Positions 45,039 to 53,663 of a DNA stretch of 64,000 nt are shown in pieces. The position numbers were made by a program, and so were the translations under genes. The DNA comes from Asinibacterium sp. OR53 (lineage in GTDB: Bacteria; Bacteroidota; Bacteroidia; Chitinophagales; Chitinophagaceae), in contig NZ_KI911562.1 of assembly GCF_000515315.1 (NCBI RefSeq), positions 761,974-825,973 of the forward strand, given 5' to 3'. Each line of letters begins with the position of its first letter. The first letter of the stretch is position 1. Below the pieces are notes generated by a model. That model saw only the letters and a program-made list of their open reading frames with translations, was not told the DNA's origin and searched no databases.

Positions 45039-46055
45039 TCAATACATTTCTACCATTGCTTTTATTACGCCATTTGCCGGGTTTAGCCATCTTTCGAATT
45101 CGTGACTCACCTGGTCAAAGAAAACCCGGTGAGTAATGTAAGTGGTGGGGTCTACTTTCTTCTCCTTCATACAAGCAATTACATGTTCAAAGTCCTTTCT
45201 CGTTGCATTTCTACTGCTCATTAATGTAGCTTCCCGTTTGTGAAACTCGGGATGGCTGAAATTGATTTCACCTTTCTGTAATCCAATCAAAACATACCTT
45301 GCTCCATGTGCCATGTATTGAAACCCGCTATTTATCGCTTTCAAATTGCCTGTAGCATCAATTACAACTGCCGGCATATCTCCATTGGTGATAACCTTCA
45401 ATTGCAGTACAACATCAGCATCCATCGCATTAATAGTATGTTCAACTTTTAGTTGTTCTCTACAAAACTTTAAGCGATCATTATTGATATCAAGGGCAAT
45501 TACTTTTCCTCCTGCAATTCTTGCAAATTCCATTGTTCCCAACCCTATTGGCCCGGCTCCAATCACTAAAACAAATTCATCTTTTCTCACCTCGGCTCTT
45601 CTCACACCATGAGCGCCAATTGCTAAAGGCTCTGCAAGAGCCAGTGCGTCATAGCTTAATCCATCACCGTGAATTAAAGAATAAGAAGGAACTGAAAGAT
45701 ATTCCACCATTCCTCCATGTTGGTGCACACCACACACTTTTATATTCACACAAGCGTTTTGTTTTTCATTCCGACAAGCAATGCATCTACCACAAAAAAA
45801 ATAAGGAATAAAAGTAACCGCCTCCCCTGTTTCAAAACCAGCAGCATTATCAACTGCAATTAATTCACCAGAAAGCTCATGACCTAAAATGCGTGGGTAT
45901 TCAAAATAAGGTTGTGTTCCTTCGAAGGCATGTAAATCAGTTCCGCAAATTCCGATTCTTTTGATTTTTATAATGGCTTGCCCGGGGTTTAGCTCCGGCT
46001 GTTCTGCAGTAACATATTCAAACCCGCCGGGCTTTGTGCACACTAAAGTTTTCAT
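45039..46055 (-). CDS. Zinc-binding alcohol dehydrogenase family protein (sugar/polyol type)
   Basis: Medium-chain dehydrogenase of 338 aa. Catalytic zinc ligands are in GICGTDLHAFEG and GHELSGE, structural zinc cysteines in FCGRCIACRNEKQNAC, and the NAD motif is VIGAGPIGLGTMEFA. The family oxidises sugars and polyols such as L-fucose/L-galactose, threonine or galactitol phosphate. The fucosidase downstream favours L-fucose oxidation, which is inference. Confidence 0.87.
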   Translation of the reverse strand: MKTLVCTKPGGFEYVTAEQPELNPGQAIIKIKRIGICGTDLHAFEGTQPYFEYPRILGHELSGELIAVDNAAGFETGEAVTFIPYFFCGRCIACRNEKQNACVNIKVCGVHQHGGMVEYLSVPSYSLIHGDGLSYDALALAEPLAIGAHGVRRAEVRKDEFVLVIGAGPIGLGTMEFARIAGGKVIALDINNDRLKFCREQLKVEHTINAMDADVVLQLKVITNGDMPAVVIDATGNLKAINSGFQYMAHGARYVLIGLQKGEINFSHPEFHKREATLMSSRNATRKDFEHVIACMKEKKVDPTTYITHRVFFDQVSHEFERWLNPANGVIKAMVEMY

Positions 46056-46192
46056 TATGGCTTCTTATGAAATTTTAAAAGATTCGCTTCTTACAAATTT
46101 ATTCTTAAGCCTTAAGTTTATCATTGTATTAAAAAGACTTTTTTTTATACAAATCCGGCTTTTTCGTACTTTAAAGCACGTACATTTTTGTT

Positions 46193-47062
46193 ATGAGCAA
46201 AAGACTATTGGGGCATACTTTCTCGCTTCTTAATGTTGACTACGTTAAGCTAAACGAGAAATGGAATTACGGAAACGTAATCAGCCCATATTTTCGGATT
46301 TATTATATCGATGAAGGTGAAGGTTTGGTATTGAGTAACACTGAAAAGATCAAGCTGGAAGAAGGGTTTCTTTACATAATTCCGAGCTTTACATTGTGTC
46401 ATTTGCGTTGTGATGCTTATTTAAGCCAATATTTCCTTCATTTCTTCGAAGAGTCCCCGGTGGGGCTTTCGCTTTTCGAATACAACCAGAAAGTCATAAA
46501 AATGCCTGCACTGGAAACCGATATTGCAAACTTTAAGCGATTATTGGAAATAAATCCTGGCAGGGGTATTAATCGTTCAGATAATCCAAAAGTTTACGAG
46601 AAAACTATCTATTACAAAAGCTACCAGGAGCTTAATAACATTGTTAGTGATTCCACTTATTTAGAAACACAGGGTATAATTCTTCAATTAATCTCCCGGT
46701 TTTTAAGTTCAAAACAATTTAAAAACAAAAATCCAGCCCCTATACCCTCAAAGATTTTGGACGCGATCAGCTATATTCAATTAAATCTGACGAGCAATTT
46801 GACCGTTGATTATTTAGCGAAAAGAGCAAACCTTCATCAGGATTATTTTTCACGGATTTTTTTGCAGTTTACCGGAGAAAGGCCATTGACATATATACAT
46901 GTGAAGCGCATTGAGCGGGCTCAATACCTGATTACAACTAGTAACTTATCTTATATCGAAATTGCCGAAGAAACAGGATTTGAAAATGTCTCCTATTTTT
47001 CTAAGATCTTTAAAAAGGTTACCAGTCTGACTCCTGGCCAGTACAAACAGCAAACCTGTTAA
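46193..47062 (+). CDS. AraC-family transcriptional regulator
   Basis: Regulator of 289 aa. An N-terminal cupin-like sensor (about 10-150) is followed by two helix-turn-helix motifs (about 185-285) with LAKRANLHQDYFSRIFLQFTGERPLTYI and the typical IAEETGFENVSYFSKIFKK ending. It is divergent from the dehydrogenase-fucosidase operon, with 137 AT-rich bases between, and probably activates it in response to the released sugar. Confidence 0.92.
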   Translation: MSKRLLGHTFSLLNVDYVKLNEKWNYGNVISPYFRIYYIDEGEGLVLSNTEKIKLEEGFLYIIPSFTLCHLRCDAYLSQYFLHFFEESPVGLSLFEYNQKVIKMPALETDIANFKRLLEINPGRGINRSDNPKVYEKTIYYKSYQELNNIVSDSTYLETQGIILQLISRFLSSKQFKNKNPAPIPSKILDAISYIQLNLTSNLTVDYLAKRANLHQDYFSRIFLQFTGERPLTYIHVKRIERAQYLITTSNLSYIEIAEETGFENVSYFSKIFKKVTSLTPGQYKQQTC

Positions 47063-47151
47063 AGTGTGACGCAATCACCGCCTTGGAATGTCGCTTTTAA
47101 CCCTTTTCATTTCATAGATGGGACTTAGCTTTGGAAACAAATTATTGAACC

Positions 47152-47745
47152 ATGCGTAAGCTAATCATGAAGATGTCGATGTCGATCGACGGTTTTGTTG
47201 GCGGTCCCAATGGAGAAAACGATTGGATATTCAAAAGCTCAGATGAAACGTCGAGGGACTGGGCCGTTGCGCAAACCCGTGAAGCAGGTCTGATCATCAT
47301 GGGTCGCAAGTCGTTTGAGAATATGGCTCCCTACTGGCCAACCGCCGCCGGTCCTTTTGCCGCGCCGATGAACGAAATTCCCAAAGCAGTCTTCACCCAA
47401 AAAGGATTTAAAGGCATCGATCCGGTACCTACAACAACGGCGGAGCAGGCACTTGCCGCGGCTTCCTGGGCGGAAGCACGGATTTTCGATGGTGACCTTG
47501 CCGTAAGAATCAAGCAACTCAAATCCGAACAGGGGAAACCGATCTGCGCGCTTGGAGGCGCCGGATTCATGCAGAGCCTGATAGCAACAGGCCTCATAGA
47601 CGAATACCACCTGGTTACCCATCCTGTAGTTCTGGGCAAGGGATTACCGATCTTCAATGGCCTTGCACAACCGCTTGACTTGAAATTGGTTGATGTAAAG
47701 GCTTTCCCGGGCGGGATTGTGGCCCGCACTTATCATGCTGTCTAA
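47152..47745 (+). CDS. RibD C-terminal/dihydrofolate reductase-like family protein
   Basis: NADPH-binding reductase fold protein of 197 aa related to the RibD C-terminal domain (PF01872). It opens with MKMSMSIDGFVGGPNGENDW and contains GRKSFENMAPYWP and the cofactor loop CALGGAGFMQSLI. It is unlikely to be the main folate enzyme. Bacteroidota carry many such copies of unknown substrate. The codon use looks more GC-rich than its neighbours, hinting at separate acquisition. Confidence 0.88.
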   Translation: MRKLIMKMSMSIDGFVGGPNGENDWIFKSSDETSRDWAVAQTREAGLIIMGRKSFENMAPYWPTAAGPFAAPMNEIPKAVFTQKGFKGIDPVPTTTAEQALAAASWAEARIFDGDLAVRIKQLKSEQGKPICALGGAGFMQSLIATGLIDEYHLVTHPVVLGKGLPIFNGLAQPLDLKLVDVKAFPGGIVARTYHAV

Positions 47746-47863
47746 CCCACGGCTGTTCAACATTTGTAAGTGCCCCATCCTTCAGCTATGTGTGAACTAA
47801 GCATTATCTTTAGTTAAGCACAACAACTATTCCCGGCCATCGGGTATTAAAATCTCAATCAAT

Positions 47864-48313
47864 ATGGCAGCCAATATTAAACGGGGTCTTCTTACAGCCA
47901 TCGTTGCTTTTGTTTTTTCTGCAACCTATTCTCAATCAAATAGTCTGTATGAGACAATCGCAAAACTGGACAGCACTTTCTTCACCGCATACAACCATTG
48001 CGACCTTTCAAAACAGTCGGAACTCATGTCCGACAGTATTGAGTTTTATCACGATCGCGGTGGTCTATCAACATCCAAAACGGAAATAATGGCGGCAATA
48101 GAGAAAAATATATGTGGTAAAGTCACCAGAGAATTGGTGAAGGGAAGTATTGAAGTTTCCCCTATCCCTGGCTATGGTGCTGTGGAGATAGGAATGCACA
48201 TGTTCCATAACAACCAGGAAAAAAATGCAATCCCGCATCCAAGCAGGTTTGTCATTATCTGGAGGAATAAAAATGATCGTTGGACCATCACACGGGTCAT
48301 TAGCCTTCATTAA
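47864..48313 (+). CDS. DUF4440/SnoaL-like (NTF2-fold) exported protein
   Basis: Protein of 149 aa with a signal peptide (residues 1-23) and a single NTF2-like domain (about 28-149: LYETIAKLDSTFFTAYNHCD, then DSIEFYHDRGG). DUF4440 members bind small ligands or act as accessory enzymes; no function can be given. It precedes the sugar isomerase gene by about 60 bases. Confidence 0.85.
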   Translation: MAANIKRGLLTAIVAFVFSATYSQSNSLYETIAKLDSTFFTAYNHCDLSKQSELMSDSIEFYHDRGGLSTSKTEIMAAIEKNICGKVTRELVKGSIEVSPIPGYGAVEIGMHMFHNNQEKNAIPHPSRFVIIWRNKNDRWTITRVISLH

Positions 48314-48374
48314 CAGGGTCTGATTTATCCAAGCAATGCCGGTTTGTTGTATAAATGTTTTTAAAACTACCTCC

Positions 48375-49289
48375 ATGAAATCTCTTGCAAGAAGAAAGTT
48401 TCTTCAAACACTTGCTACCGGTGGTGCAGCACTAGGATTGGCCAATACCGGGTGGGCAAGCGCATTGAACAAACAAACCCTTACTGCAGCTGCTGATAAT
48501 CGTTTTAAGATCAGCCTGAATGCCTATTCTTTCAATGGCCCATTAACAAAAGGCACTACCGACCTCGAAGCGGTGATGGATTTTTCCGCCAAAACAGGTT
48601 TTGACGCCATTGATCTTACAGGCTATTATTTTCCTGGCTACCCCGAAGTGCCAACCGATGAATATATCTATCGTTTAAAACAAAAAGCGCATACCCTTGG
48701 CCTGGGTATCAGCGGCACCGGCATCCGAAATGAATTTGCCGAACCCAACGAGGCCAGGCGTGAAGCGGAAATACTATTTGTAAAAAAATGGATTGATGCA
48801 GCAGCCAAATTGGGAGCGCCTGTTATAAGAGTATTCAGCGGAAAAACCATTCCTGCAAATCATACATGGGAACAAACCGAAGCATGGATCGTAGATGCGT
48901 TCCAGCAATGTGCGGCATATGGAAAACAAAAAGGGGTCATCGTAGCGGTGCAGAATCATAACGACTTTATTAAAACTGCAGCACAAACATTGGATATCCT
49001 GAAAAAAGTAAACAGTGAATGGTTTGGTCTTGTATTGGATACAGGAAGCTTTGTTACAGAGGAGCCTTACAGCGAAATGGCCAAAGCAGCTCCTTATGCC
49101 GTCAACTGGCAAATAAAAGAGAAATTGAATTACCAAGGCCGGTCAGAAGATATGGACCTGCAAAAGCTCGCTCAGATCATTCATGCATCTCCTTACAGGG
49201 GCTATCTTCCCATCGAAACATTATCTCCCGGCGATCCGTTCGAGATCGTTCCCCCATTCCTGAAAAAAGTGAAAGCGTATATAGGCTAA
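48375..49289 (+). CDS. Sugar phosphate isomerase/epimerase family protein, exported
   Basis: TIM-barrel xylose-isomerase-like protein of 304 aa. The start at 48375 gives a twin-arginine-like signal (ARRKFLQTLATGGAALGLA); an upstream ATG at 48336 only lengthens the N-terminus. Barrel motifs include FDAIDLTGYYFPGYP, the metal-ligand region GVIVAVQNHNDF and VLDTGSFV. Exported members act on periplasmic sugars or inositols. The stop is 6 bases from the convergent purF. Confidence 0.87.
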   Translation: MKSLARRKFLQTLATGGAALGLANTGWASALNKQTLTAAADNRFKISLNAYSFNGPLTKGTTDLEAVMDFSAKTGFDAIDLTGYYFPGYPEVPTDEYIYRLKQKAHTLGLGISGTGIRNEFAEPNEARREAEILFVKKWIDAAAKLGAPVIRVFSGKTIPANHTWEQTEAWIVDAFQQCAAYGKQKGVIVAVQNHNDFIKTAAQTLDILKKVNSEWFGLVLDTGSFVTEEPYSEMAKAAPYAVNWQIKEKLNYQGRSEDMDLQKLAQIIHASPYRGYLPIETLSPGDPFEIVPPFLKKVKAYIG

Positions 49290-49295
49290 GCGTAA

Positions 49296-51143
49296 TTAAT
49301 AACCCCTTACATTTTTCCCTTCAATATAATTGAGGAAAGCTTTATTCACCACCTTATTACCACCCGGTGTGGGATAGTTACCGGTGAAATACCAGTCGCC
49401 CGTATTGGTAGGACAACTTTCGTGCAGGTCTTCCACGGTCTGGTAAATCACTTCTACCTGGGTAGATACCTCCGGCGGCGTAATCAGTTCTGCAATTTTA
49501 CGTGATATTTCTTCGGGCGTGAAGGGGTCGTATATTTTTTTTACGAGGTTCTCGCTGTGTAACTGCCCTGTACGTTGCAGTTCTTTGATCTTTTCATGTA
49601 CTTCGGTAAGCAGGTGTTCCTGGCCCCTTTCTTTCAATAACGCAGTAGCAGCGCGGAAAGCAATGAAATCGCCCAGCTTGCTCATGTCTATGCCATAGCA
49701 GTCGGGATAACGTATCTGCGGAGCAGAAGAAACCACGATGATCTTTTTAGGACCCAGGCGCGAGAGCATGCGAACGATACTCTCTTTGAGTGTAGTACCA
49801 CGCACAATGCTGTCGTCTATCACTACCAGTGTATCCTGGTCTTTTTTCACGGTGCCGTAAGTAATATCGTACACGTGCTGCACCATTTCATTGCGGTTGG
49901 AGTCTTCGGTGATAAAAGTGCGCAGCTTTACGTCTTTGATAGCGATCTTTTCCTGGCGTATCTTACGATTCACCATTTCTTCGAGTTTCTCCGGTGTAAA
50001 ATCATTACCCCAGCTCAGGATGCGCTCTACTTTTATTTTGTTCAGGTATTCTTCCATTCCCTTCACCAGTCCAAAGAAAGCCACTTCGGCAGTGTTGGGT
50101 ATATAAGAGAAGATGGTATTCCTGAGATCATAATTAATACGCTCCAATACAGTCTTGCTCAGGTGGTGACCCAGCGCAATCCTTTCGCGGTAAATTTTTT
50201 CATCACTGCCGCGGGAGAAATAGATCCTTTCAAAACTGCAGGCCCTTCTTTCTTTGGGTTCCAGTATCTGCTGTATGCTGTAGTTGCCTTTATCGTCAAC
50301 AATGAGCGCGTTGCCGGGCATCAGTTCCAGCACTTCATTCTCACCCACGTTGAAAGTGGTACGGATAGCAGCCCTTTCACTCGCGGCTACAATCACTTCA
50401 TCATTCACATAATAATAAGCAGGACGGATACCGTGTGCATCACGCATCACAAAACTGCAGCCGTTGCCCAGCAAGCCGCCGATTGTGTAACCACCATCGA
50501 ATAACGGTGTGGCTTTTTTAAGCACTTTGGAAATATCGGCGGTATTGGGATTTTGTTCGTCTTCTCTCACCAGGAAATGATGCAACACTTCCATCATGGC
50601 GGCGAGATCGCTTTGTTTCTGGAACTCACCCGGACTCATATTGATCAGATCAAAGAGCTCATCAGTATTCACCAGGTTGAAGTTACCCGCCAGGGCCAGG
50701 TTCTTACCGGGCAACAGGTCGCGCTTGATGAAAGGATGACAGAATTCCACATTGTTCTTACCCTGGGTGCCATAACGCAGGTGGCCCAGCAGCAGCTCAC
50801 CCAACACAGGCAGGTGGCCCTTCATGAGCCCCGGGTGTTGCTTGATATCGGGCTGGTATTTTTCCAGCTCCTGGATTTCCTGTCCTATTTTAAAGAAGAT
50901 ATCGGCAATGGGCTGGGGAGCGTTGCTCCGTATGCGGTGGAGATAAGGGTAACCCGGTTCGCAGTTCAGTTTAACCGAAGCGATGCCCGCTCCATCCTGA
51001 CCCCTGTTGTGCTGCTTTTCCATCAACAGGTATAACTTATTTAAGCCATACGTTACCGTTCCGTGCTTTTGCTGGTAGTAAGAGAAAGGCTTACGGAGAC
51101 GAATATAAGCCAGACCACATTCGTGTTTGATCTCGTCGCTCAT
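49296..51143 (-). CDS. purF: Amidophosphoribosyltransferase (long Bacteroidota form)
   Basis: First enzyme of purine synthesis, transferring glutamine amide to PRPP. At 615 aa it is about 100 residues longer than E. coli PurF. The Ntn nucleophile is Cys9 (IKHECGLAYIR), so an 8-residue propeptide should be removed. The glutaminase half contains KQHNRGQDGAG and HLRYGTQG. The PRPP motif is VVIDDSIVRGTTLKESI. A C-terminal extension after about residue 500 is typical of Bacteroidota paralogues. A second PurF may exist elsewhere in the genome. Confidence 0.9.
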   Translation of the reverse strand: MSDEIKHECGLAYIRLRKPFSYYQQKHGTVTYGLNKLYLLMEKQHNRGQDGAGIASVKLNCEPGYPYLHRIRSNAPQPIADIFFKIGQEIQELEKYQPDIKQHPGLMKGHLPVLGELLLGHLRYGTQGKNNVEFCHPFIKRDLLPGKNLALAGNFNLVNTDELFDLINMSPGEFQKQSDLAAMMEVLHHFLVREDEQNPNTADISKVLKKATPLFDGGYTIGGLLGNGCSFVMRDAHGIRPAYYYVNDEVIVAASERAAIRTTFNVGENEVLELMPGNALIVDDKGNYSIQQILEPKERRACSFERIYFSRGSDEKIYRERIALGHHLSKTVLERINYDLRNTIFSYIPNTAEVAFFGLVKGMEEYLNKIKVERILSWGNDFTPEKLEEMVNRKIRQEKIAIKDVKLRTFITEDSNRNEMVQHVYDITYGTVKKDQDTLVVIDDSIVRGTTLKESIVRMLSRLGPKKIIVVSSAPQIRYPDCYGIDMSKLGDFIAFRAATALLKERGQEHLLTEVHEKIKELQRTGQLHSENLVKKIYDPFTPEEISRKIAELITPPEVSTQVEVIYQTVEDLHESCPTNTGDWYFTGNYPTPGGNKVVNKAFLNYIEGKNVRGY

Positions 51144-51151
51144 GGTGCGTA

Positions 51152-51186
51152 TTAAAAAAGAAGTGGCGAAGTTACGACTCCGCCAC
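51152..51186 (-). terminator. Terminator after FMN reductase gene
   Basis: Minus strand: GTGGCG, 12-base loop, CGCCAC, then TTCTTTTTT. It separates the reductase operon from purF. Confidence 0.7.
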
Positions 51187-51197
51187 GTTTTATACGA

Positions 51198-51761
51198 TTA
51201 ATTATAGACCGGATCCAGTTCCGGATGCAAGGTTTCTGATAACCAGAGGAATTCATTCACGAAGGTTTCCACTGATTTTTCGAAAGAAGCATCTTCCAAC
51301 TCCCCTTTTTCATTGAATTTCTTGTCCACAAAAGGTGTTACCAGCATGTGCGGAGAAGCCACGCCGAACAGCGCAGGGATCAGCAGTAATAACTGCTGAC
51401 TGGCCCTGATACCACCCAAAGCGCCCACCGATGCCGTGGCAATACCAAATGCTTTGTGCGATTGCTTGGGAAAATGGTCGAGCAGGTTCTGCATAGCCGG
51501 AGAATAACTGCCATTGTATTCCGGCGTTACCAGTATAAAAGCATCTGCTGCGAACATCCTTTCCGCCAATGGCTTGAAGGCATCGGGCGTATGCTCTACA
51601 TTCCTGTACACTTGCTGTAACAGGGGAAGGTTCCAATCCCGCACATCAATAATGTTCACCTTGTGGCTGGTCTTTGCAGAAAGATAATGCTTTAAGAAAA
51701 GGGCCAACCGGTTGGTTACACTGTCTTTCCTCGGACTTCCCGATATGATCTCTATGTTCAT
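51198..51761 (-). CDS. NADPH-dependent FMN reductase family protein
   Basis: Flavodoxin-fold oxidoreductase of 187 aa. The FMN phosphate loop is SGSPRKDSVTNRLA (about residues 6-19), followed by VTPEYNGSYSPAMQNLLDH, the signature of the family. It is the last gene of the marR-pirin-yceI group (10 bases after yceI) and is closed by a terminator. It probably acts in quinone or azo reduction under electrophile stress. Confidence 0.9.
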   Translation of the reverse strand: MNIEIISGSPRKDSVTNRLALFLKHYLSAKTSHKVNIIDVRDWNLPLLQQVYRNVEHTPDAFKPLAERMFAADAFILVTPEYNGSYSPAMQNLLDHFPKQSHKAFGIATASVGALGGIRASQQLLLLIPALFGVASPHMLVTPFVDKKFNEKGELEDASFEKSVETFVNEFLWLSETLHPELDPVYN

Positions 51762-51771
51762 AATTGTATTA

Positions 51772-52299
51772 TTAAGCTTGTTTTACCATCTGAATAGACA
51801 GGTGCAGTTTCACATCATCGCTCACCACTACTCCGCCTGCTTCTGTTACTACACCCCAGCTCAGACCGAATTCTTTACGGTTGATCTTACCACTGATGTC
51901 GAATCCGGCTTTGATCTGACCATAAGGGTCGGTCATGGTGCCACCGTATTCTACAGTCAGTTCCACGGTTTTGGTTACGCCACGGATGGTAAGGTCGCCA
52001 ACGAGTTTGTACTCTTCTTCGTCTTCTTTGGTGAAGCTTTTAGAAACGAAAGTAAGCTTAGGAAATTTCTCAGCGGCAAAGAAGTCTTCGCTCTTGAGGT
52101 GACCATCGCGCTGCTCGTTGTTGGTGTTGATGCTGTTCACATCGGCTTCAAATGAAATGGTTGCGTTGTTGAAATCGGGCGCTTCTGTTTGTAAAGTAGC
52201 GTCGAATTGGGTGAAGTTGCCCGATACGGTGGCAATCATCATGTGTTTTACTTTAAAAGCGATTTCGCTGTGTGCCGGGTCAATTTTGTAGGTTGTCAT
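51772..52299 (-). CDS. YceI family lipid-binding protein
   Basis: Lipocalin-like beta-barrel of 175 aa that binds polyisoprenoids. It opens with YKIDPAHSEIAFKVKHMM, followed by the typical strand pairs and GDLTIRGVTKTVELTVE. No signal peptide is present, so a cytosolic form is likely. It lies between pirin and FMN reductase, a combination often found together in Bacteroidota and Proteobacteria stress operons. Confidence 0.93.
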   Translation of the reverse strand: MTTYKIDPAHSEIAFKVKHMMIATVSGNFTQFDATLQTEAPDFNNATISFEADVNSINTNNEQRDGHLKSEDFFAAEKFPKLTFVSKSFTKEDEEEYKLVGDLTIRGVTKTVELTVEYGGTMTDPYGQIKAGFDISGKINRKEFGLSWGVVTEAGGVVVSDDVKLHLSIQMVKQA

Positions 52300-52334
52300 G
52301 ATATTTTGTTTTATGCGTTGAAAAAATTATTTGA

Positions 52335-53057
52335 TTATGCTGCTTCCAGTTCCATGGGTACTTCTATGAGCAGGAGTTCTGCATCACTGCCGGCTTTGAT
52401 CTGCAAGGGATCGGCAGTGTCCCAAATACCCAGTCCATCACGCTCTTCCAGTTCCTGTCCGTTAATGGTGGCTTTTCCTTTGATGAGAAAAGCATATACA
52501 CCACTGTTTTTGCTGTGCCAGTTGTAGCTGGTCTCGAACCCGTTGGAAAGATTTGCCAGAGAAAACCAGGCGTCCTGGTTGATCCATACGGCTTTCTCGT
52601 CGTCGGGCGCTACCACGGTGAGTACCTGGTTCTGCCTGTTGGCCGGGTTGAATGTTTTTTGTTCATAACGCGGTTCAATATTGTAGTTTTTGGGGAAGAC
52701 CCATATCTGCAAAAATTTCACCGCCTTGTCTTTGTTGGCGTTCATTTCGCTGTGTGCGATGCCGGTACCAGCGCTCATGATCTGTACATCGTGTTCGCGT
52801 ATGATCTCACTGCGGCCGGTGCTGTCGCTGTGGTGCAGATCGCCATAGAGCGGAATGGAAACGATTTCCATGTTCTCGTGCGGGTGTTTGCCAAAGCCCA
52901 TGCCTTTTTCTACGGTATCGTCGTTCAATACACGCAGGGCGCCGAAATGGTTGCGTTCAGCGTTGCGGTAATGGCCAAAGCTAAAAGTATGGAAGCTGTT
53001 GAGCCAGCCGAAATTGGCGTGTCCGCGGGTATTTGCTTTATGAAGTATGGTTTTCAT
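52335..53057 (-). CDS. Pirin family protein (bicupin)
   Basis: Pirin of 240 aa, YhhW-type. The N-terminal cupin carries the metal-binding HPHENMEIVSIPLYGDLHHSDS and the downstream GTGIAHSEMN with the third and fourth ligands; the second cupin is degenerate. Relatives degrade quercetin-like flavonoids. A 12-bp perfect palindrome lies just upstream, matching the one at the marR promoter. Confidence 0.93.
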   Translation of the reverse strand: MKTILHKANTRGHANFGWLNSFHTFSFGHYRNAERNHFGALRVLNDDTVEKGMGFGKHPHENMEIVSIPLYGDLHHSDSTGRSEIIREHDVQIMSAGTGIAHSEMNANKDKAVKFLQIWVFPKNYNIEPRYEQKTFNPANRQNQVLTVVAPDDEKAVWINQDAWFSLANLSNGFETSYNWHSKNSGVYAFLIKGKATINGQELEERDGLGIWDTADPLQIKAGSDAELLLIEVPMELEAA

Positions 53058-53077
53058 GTTGTCTCTTTATTATTTAA

Positions 53078-53089
53078 GTGTATATACAC
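53078..53089. promoter_or_regulatory. MarR-type palindrome upstream of pirin
   Basis: GTGTATATACAC is a perfect 12-bp palindrome 21 bases before the pirin ATG. It fits the same consensus (GTRTRTAYAYAC) as the marR promoter palindrome. Confidence 0.6.
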
Positions 53090-53107
53090 CTATTTATTTA
53101 AAAAATA

Positions 53108-53566
53108 TTACGCTTCTTTTATCCTTACTTTTTCCAGCAGTGTATTCAATGCTGCGCCTTCCTGTTCTGAAAGGACCATCATCTCATCGAACATCTTGTT
53201 CAAACGCTGTGTGGTGGCTTCCAGGATGGTGATGCCACTCTGCGTGAGGGTGATCACGGTTTCTCTTTTATCTTCCGCTGAAGTGGCCCTTTTAACCAGC
53301 TTCTTCAATTCCAGCCTGTCAATGATCCTGGGCACGTTGGAGTTCTTTTCAATCATCCGGCAGGCAATGTTTTTTACGCACAGCTGCTCCGGGTAACGGC
53401 CCTTTAAAATGCGCAATACATTGTATTGTTCATGGGTAAGGCCAAACTCTTTCAATTCCTTGCTGGTAACGGTTTTCAGCCACCAGGCAGTGTATAATAT
53501 GTTCAATCCTGCTTTCTGCACTTCGCTTCTGAATTTAGTACTCTGTATGGCTTGTTCTAATTTCAC
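53108..53566 (-). CDS. MarR-family transcriptional regulator
   Basis: Winged-helix repressor of 152 aa. The wHTH region (about 45-110) includes LTHEQYNVLRILKG, KNIACRMIEKNSNVPRIIDRLELKKLVKR and the wing DKRETVITLTQSG. Translation uses GTG at 53566; no ATG is available in frame near it. Its promoter has a palindrome over the -7 element, so autoregulation is likely. It precedes pirin, yceI and FMN reductase on the same strand. Confidence 0.9.
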   Translation of the reverse strand: MKLEQAIQSTKFRSEVQKAGLNILYTAWWLKTVTSKELKEFGLTHEQYNVLRILKGRYPEQLCVKNIACRMIEKNSNVPRIIDRLELKKLVKRATSAEDKRETVITLTQSGITILEATTQRLNKMFDEMMVLSEQEGAALNTLLEKVRIKEA

Positions 53567-53570
53567 AACA

Positions 53571-53602
53571 CAAATGTATGTACATACATCTAATTTTCCA
53601 AA
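53571..53602 (-). promoter_or_regulatory. marR promoter with 16-bp palindrome
   Basis: Minus strand: TTTG (53599-53602), 20-base spacer, TACATTTG (53571-53578). The perfect palindrome ATGTATGTACATACAT (53574-53589) covers the -7 element. Four bases separate the -7 element from the GTG start, so the mRNA is predicted to be leaderless. Confidence 0.68.
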
Positions 53603-53612
53603 TCTTATTTGT

Positions 53613-53642
53613 TAAAAAAAATCCCGCCGGTGGGGCGGGATT
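53613..53642 (-). terminator. Terminator after SurA-like gene
   Basis: Minus strand stem ATCCCGCC / GGCGGGAT with a 5-base loop, then seven T (53614-53620). Confidence 0.85.
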
Positions 53643-53663
53643 GTATCTCAATGATTTAGTGCA

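Noticed and set aside
36963..49289. Complete integrative element inserted at tRNA-Asn
   Set aside because: No integrase, relaxase or duplicated tRNA end was found, and genes such as the RibD-like protein look independent. Only an accessory region is claimed.
52515..53396. 293-codon plus-strand open frame across pirin and marR
   Set aside because: It runs antisense through two real genes and their promoter palindromes.
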